From positions 1-64,000 of the forward strand of contig CAVSMB010000025.1 in the NCBI GenBank assembly GCA_963728925.1: a DNA stretch of 64,000 nt, read 5' to 3'. The position numbers and the translations under genes are program-made. Below are positions 60,426-64,000 of the stretch, one piece after another. This DNA comes from JBBPZA01 sp963728925. Lineage in GTDB: Bacteria; Actinomycetota; Thermoleophilia; Solirubrobacterales; Solirubrobacteraceae. Below the pieces are notes generated by a model. That model did not search any database. It was not told the DNA's origin and saw only the letters and a list, made by a program, of their open reading frames with translations. Positions within the stretch are counted from its first letter, which is position 1, and each line of letters begins with the position of its first letter.

Positions 60426-62478
60426 CTAACCTGGATTGTCGGTCCGGTAATTCGGTTGAGTCTTATCGGGCGGGGAAGGTGTAGCTGAGGATGCGACCGC
60501 CCCACCGGGGAACCTGGACTTGGCGGTTCTCGTAGCCGGCGTCGAGTAGTGCGGGGGTGTGGGTGCGGCGGCGTAGTGCGACCTCGATGTGCCCGGGGGT
60601 GAAGCGCAGCTCGCCGATCCCGTCGATCAGGTAGTCGCGGATCGTGTCAGGGGTTTGGTTGCGGTAGGCGGTGTGGAGGCCGCGGGCGAACCGGCGAACC
60701 GCCGGTAGATGATGTCGGCGAGGACCGTGAGCGCGACGTCGAAGTCGACGGCGAGCGGGACCTGGGAGCAGAGCGAGTCGAGGTGGAACGCGCGGATCTG
60801 CTCGGCGAGTTGGTTCTCGATGCCCCAGCGTTGGCCGTAGCGTTCGATCAGCTGCTTGGGGGTGAGCTGCTGTTGGTTGGTGAGGATCAGGGTCGGCTGA
60901 TCGCGGCCGAGCTGCACGGCGAGCTGGCGGAAGACGCTGCCTTGGATCGTGACGGCGTCTTCGTGGTGGTTGGCGGTCTTGTGCTTGCCGGAGCGGTCCA
61001 GCCGGGTCTTGGTCCAGGCGCTCGCCGGGAGCGCCTCCAGCGACTGGATCAGCTTCGGGTAGCGCTGGCGCAAGGTGATGAATCCGACGCCCATCTGGTC
61101 GAGCTCGGCGAGGTGTTCGTTGGTCGTGAGCTTGCCGTCGAACACCAGCAGCTTGGGCAGCTGGCCGTGGGTGAGCTCGTGGAAGCGGCAGAAGTCGGTC
61201 ACCTCGCCCGCCTGCTGGCGGCTGGTGAGCTCGGCGTTGGCGTAGAGGATCGTGTGCTGTTGCCCGTCCTGAGCGATGAACGTCAGCACCGAGCGGGTCC
61301 GCTGCGAGCGGCGGGGAACGTAGTGCTTCTCGAGCACGGTGTCCTGCTCGCCGTAGCTCATGATCGCGTGAAAGTCGAGGTTCACTCCCTGCTCGCCGAT
61401 CAGCCCCGCCTCCCGGAGCCGGGGCTGCAGCGCCTCGAAGAACGCGATCTGCTGGGAGCGGCTGGTGCGGTAGGAGTAGATCGTCAGATGCCAGGTCTTG
61501 GGCAGCACGTTCAGTCCGGCGAAGGCGCACAGCGCCGGGTCGTGCACGACTGAGCGCACGTGGCTTCGACGGCGGCGCCCTGAGAGCTTGAGCGCCAGCA
61601 GCGTCAGCACCGAGCGGATCGCCGGAAGCTGGCTGGTGGATGGCCAGCCGGCCGCGTCGACCAGTCCGGGCAGATCGAGCGCGACCAGGTCCGGGACCAA
61701 CAGGAACAGGCCGGCGTGCTGGGTTTGGATCGTGCCCTCGGTCGGCCAGTCCTCTTCTGCGAGGACGCGCACCTTCTCCGCCGCCAGCCGTTCGGGCGCC
61801 GGCTCGGGCTTGTCCTGACGCAGCTTGGGCATCCGCGAGAGCCCTTCCTCGCGCAGGATCTCCCACACCGCCGTGCGCGACAGCGGCGTCCCCGCCCGTG
61901 CAAGCTCGGAGACGATCTCCTCGATCCCGTGCCGGAGCGACGCAGCTCGAGCGCCCGCTCGCGGGCGGCATCCTTCTAGGGCTGACGCTTGGGCCCTGGC
62001 CGCGAGGCCTGGAACAGCTCTCCCACATCCGCTTGGCGGTACTGCGAGATCAGCGTCTGCACGCTAGCCTTCGTATAACCAAACCGCCCGGCGATCTGCG
62101 CTGCCGACAGCTCCTCCACGTACTAGGCGCGCAGCGCCTCATACCGACGGTGCCCGGCGACCGTCGGCTTGGTGAAGCGTTCGTGTCTAGTCCGGGCCAT
62201 CGCTCAGCCGATTTGGTGGACGATTCTACTGATATGGTTCCGCACCCAGCGGACGGAACGCGACGACGAATTCGCTGCTGTCCGGCGGAATACTGCACAA
62301 CCATGGGATCATCGCCACCCGGCGCTCGTCCACCGCGCTGCACTCAACCAGAGATAGCCCGAGAAGGATCCACCAAATGAGCTAAGCCAAGCTACGTCAG
62401 GGCCGCCGGAAGCCCCAACTACCGCTACAGCCGCCGATCACAGACTACAGAGAAATAGGTGAACGAATCATCGATAAT
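60426..62478 (-). mobile_element. DDE insertion element, decaying copy (60.4 kb)
   Basis: Same orientation and nearly the same sequence as 44735-46784. The left inverted repeat is intact; the right one is lost (homology ends at GATAAT near 62478). Confidence 0.75.
60463..62200 (-). pseudogene. DDE transposase, decaying copy
   Basis: Compared with the intact copy it has an 8-base insertion near 60690 (tandem GGCGAACC), a one-base deletion near 61931, and two nonsense changes near the start: TAG for Lys (plus strand 61977) and TAG for Tyr (plus strand 62125). These are real inactivating lesions rather than homopolymer slips. Confidence 0.85.
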
Positions 62479-62499
62479 ACTAAGAACCGGAGGTTGGTC

Positions 62500-63225
62500 A
62501 TGAGCGCAATACCGGCAGGGGCGCGGCCCTATCCCGAGCCCATCGGCGGCCGCGCGGTCCGCAGCATCCGCCATCCGCTGGCTCGTGCGTTGCTCGTGAT
62601 GACGTTCTCGACGGGGCTCGTCGATGCCGTCAGCTATCTCGGCCTCGGGCGGGTGTTCACCGCGAACATGACCGGGAACATCGTGCTGCTCGGGTTCGGG
62701 ATCGCCGGCAGCGGGGGACTGCCCGTCGTCGCACCGCTCGTGTCGCTCTGGGCCTTCCTCGCCGGCTCAGCCGTCGGCGGCGTGCTGGCGGTGACGACCG
62801 GCGATCGTCACGCGCAGCACGTCGCCCGCGCGCTCGGGATCGAGATCGGGCTGGTCCTGGCCGCCGCGATCACGGCCGCGGCGACCGACGTACGACCGAG
62901 CACCTTCTCCGGCGACGCGGTCATCGCCCTGCTCGCGCTGGCCATGGGCGTGCGCAACGCCACCGTCAGGCGGCTGGGCGTTCCCGACCTGACCACCACT
63001 GTGCTGACGATGACGCTGACCGGCCTAGCCGCCGACTCGCGGGTTGCGGGCGGCTCGGGCAAGGGTTCGCTGCGCAGGATCACCGCCGTGCTGGCAATGC
63101 TCTCCGGGGCAGTGGCCGGAGCGCTGCTGCTCAAGATCAGCCTCGTCCCGCCGCTCCTCGCCGCGGCGGCGCTCGCGCTCCTCGTGGCGCTGGCGTATGT
63201 GCCGGTCGCTCGCCGGGAGGCGTGA
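62500..63225 (+). CDS. YoaK/DUF1275 family membrane protein
   Basis: 241 aa from ATG 62500 (ACCGGAGG upstream). Six hydrophobic segments; family motif FTANMTGNIVLLG, and MGVRNATVRRLGVPDLTTTVLT. Function unknown. Starts about 20 bases beyond the IS homology end, so the IS may have replaced its native promoter. Confidence 0.9.
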   Translation: MSAIPAGARPYPEPIGGRAVRSIRHPLARALLVMTFSTGLVDAVSYLGLGRVFTANMTGNIVLLGFGIAGSGGLPVVAPLVSLWAFLAGSAVGGVLAVTTGDRHAQHVARALGIEIGLVLAAAITAAATDVRPSTFSGDAVIALLALAMGVRNATVRRLGVPDLTTTVLTMTLTGLAADSRVAGGSGKGSLRRITAVLAMLSGAVAGALLLKISLVPPLLAAAALALLVALAYVPVARREA

Positions 63226-63480
63226 CGCGTTCCGGAGGCGTGGCGTCGCTCAGCGACTCCCGTGCCACGCTGCTCATCGGCAACCAGATCGTGTCCTCGG
63301 GCCAATCCTCGATCATCACAACCCCGGCGCCGCTCACCACCTCGCACGGCCGTTCGACCGGCTCACCACCGCGACCTTCCAGAGCACGAAGTCGCTCAGC
63401 GTGCGGTCCCACGCAATGAGCGCGACACGACCGGCCTCGGCCAGGATCTACCGGGCGGTTGGACCCAGCTTAGCCCCGGC
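63226..63480 (-). pseudogene. possible degraded gene
   Basis: Minus strand, two frames: ALIAWDRTLSDFVLWKVAVV then ACEVVSGAGVVMIEDWPEDT, IWLPMSSVARESLSDATPPE. Protein-like but unrecognised, with a shift near 63345. Confidence 0.35.
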
Positions 63481-63563
63481 CGGGCACGATAAGACCGCTC
63501 TCGGAGGCGGCGACGACGAGCTGCGCGCGGTCGCCGGGAGTAGGCGCGGCGGCACCCGTACCC

Positions 63564-64000
63564 TCACGGCGCCGCGCCGCCCACCAGCGCCCGGAGCACC
63601 CCGCGCACCGTCTCCTTGCCGTAGGCCTCGTCCGGGTTGCCGTCGGTGAGCACCGCGACGCTCACCGTGTCGTCGCCCGCCTCCAGGCGCGCGACTTGGT
63701 GGACGAGCGTGCCCAGGCCGGTCTCGCGGATGCCGCTCTTGAAGAGCGCGCGCCAGCCGCCCGGCGCCTCCTGGACGATTCCCCAGCGGCCGTCGGGCGC
63801 AATCCCGGCCAACGTGGCCTTGGCGAAGACCAGGCGGCGGCCGGGGACCATGTCGGGGAAGACCCCCATGAAGCGGGCCTGGTCGCGCGCGCTGATCTGG
63901 GCCCGGGCCCAGCCCCGCCCACGGCACCGGCACGAGGCGACGGCGCGGGGGCCCAGGAGGAAGTCGCGCAGGCGCGCCCGCCGGGCGAGTGAGCGCAGCC
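63564..64000 (-). CDS. class A beta-lactamase-like serine hydrolase, 3' part
   Basis: Runs off the right edge. The visible part has WARAQISARDQARFMGVFPD, VPGRRLVFAKATLAGIAPDG, RWGIVQEAPGGWRALFKSG, VARLEAGDDTVSVAVLTDG: the C-terminal half of the beta-lactamase class A catalytic family, with the KTG-like FKSG. The Ser-x-x-Lys motif lies outside the window. Probably a cell-wall enzyme rather than a resistance gene. Confidence 0.75.
   Translation of the reverse strand, partial: LRSLARRARLRDFLLGPRAVASCRCRGRGWARAQISARDQARFMGVFPDMVPGRRLVFAKATLAGIAPDGRWGIVQEAPGGWRALFKSGIRETGLGTLVHQVARLEAGDDTVSVAVLTDGNPDEAYGKETVRGVLRALVGGAAP

Noticed and set aside
1..64000. tRNA, rRNA or CRISPR array
   Set aside because: No cloverleaf-like T-loop context, rRNA sequence or regular repeat-spacer array was seen by eye.

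Overview
This is a very GC-rich actinobacterial segment. Several signs suggest a Thermoleophilia/Solirubrobacterales-like host: GTG/TTG starts, TANNNT boxes a few bases before start codons, a YoaK-type membrane protein, an Rpf/SLT-like secreted protein and a gluQ gene. That placement is an inference from gene content, because no rRNA or tRNA is present.

Layout. 0.1-4.4 kb holds a cupin, a VOC protein, a cytochrome P450 coupled to a tiny membrane protein, and a methyltransferase reading in frame into a cyclic-nucleotide-binding protein. 4.4-5.8 kb holds two broken regulators, one on each side of an intact general-stress-like membrane protein. 5.8-12.9 kb is the distal part of a contractile injection system (CIS, phage-tail-like) operon: spike C-terminus, PAAR-like tip, gp25, baseplate J, a very large tail protein with an internal six-repeat beta-propeller, and a tail accessory protein. 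Sheath, tube and ATPase genes are absent; the locus begins abruptly inside a response-regulator gene. 12.9-22 kb is mostly ordinary metabolism: a desulfurase-like enzyme, an aldo/keto reductase, an anti-sigma kinase, 6-phosphogluconate dehydrogenase, a CoA-transferase and an acyl-CoA synthetase.

22-46.8 kb is a mobile-element and gene-decay zone. It contains IS3, two IS701-like, IS110, IS1380 and two elements of an unassigned DDE family, with fragments of aldehyde dehydrogenase, recombinase, trehalose synthase, integrase, aquaporin and others. Between them sit intact genes: a VapBC-type module, a DHFR-like reductase, greA, metF (one frameshift), mreB, a phasin-like protein and an operon with a MOSC-ferredoxin reductase-ferredoxin fusion, a muconolactone-isomerase-like protein and an SDR. 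46.8-60.4 kb is a stable block: nadK, a lipase-like hydrolase, a desaturase with divergent PucR-type regulator and dps, enoyl-CoA hydratase, MarR, aldo/keto reductase, gluQ, a J-domain protein, ohr and a secreted SLT/Rpf-like protein. This block lies between two direct copies of one 2-kb insertion element (44.7 and 60.4 kb), the second of which is decaying. The window ends with a YoaK-family protein and the 3' part of a class A beta-lactamase-like gene.

Two themes recur. First, many genes carry one single-base indel, often in a G or C run, with both frames otherwise perfect; these look like sequencing errors as much as mutations. Second, several loci are chimeras in which the 5' part of one gene is joined to the 3' part of a neighbour (YciI/ECF sigma, response regulator/spike, integrase/YdeI, a collapsed M1 peptidase). 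They point to repeated internal deletions, or to an assembly that has collapsed.
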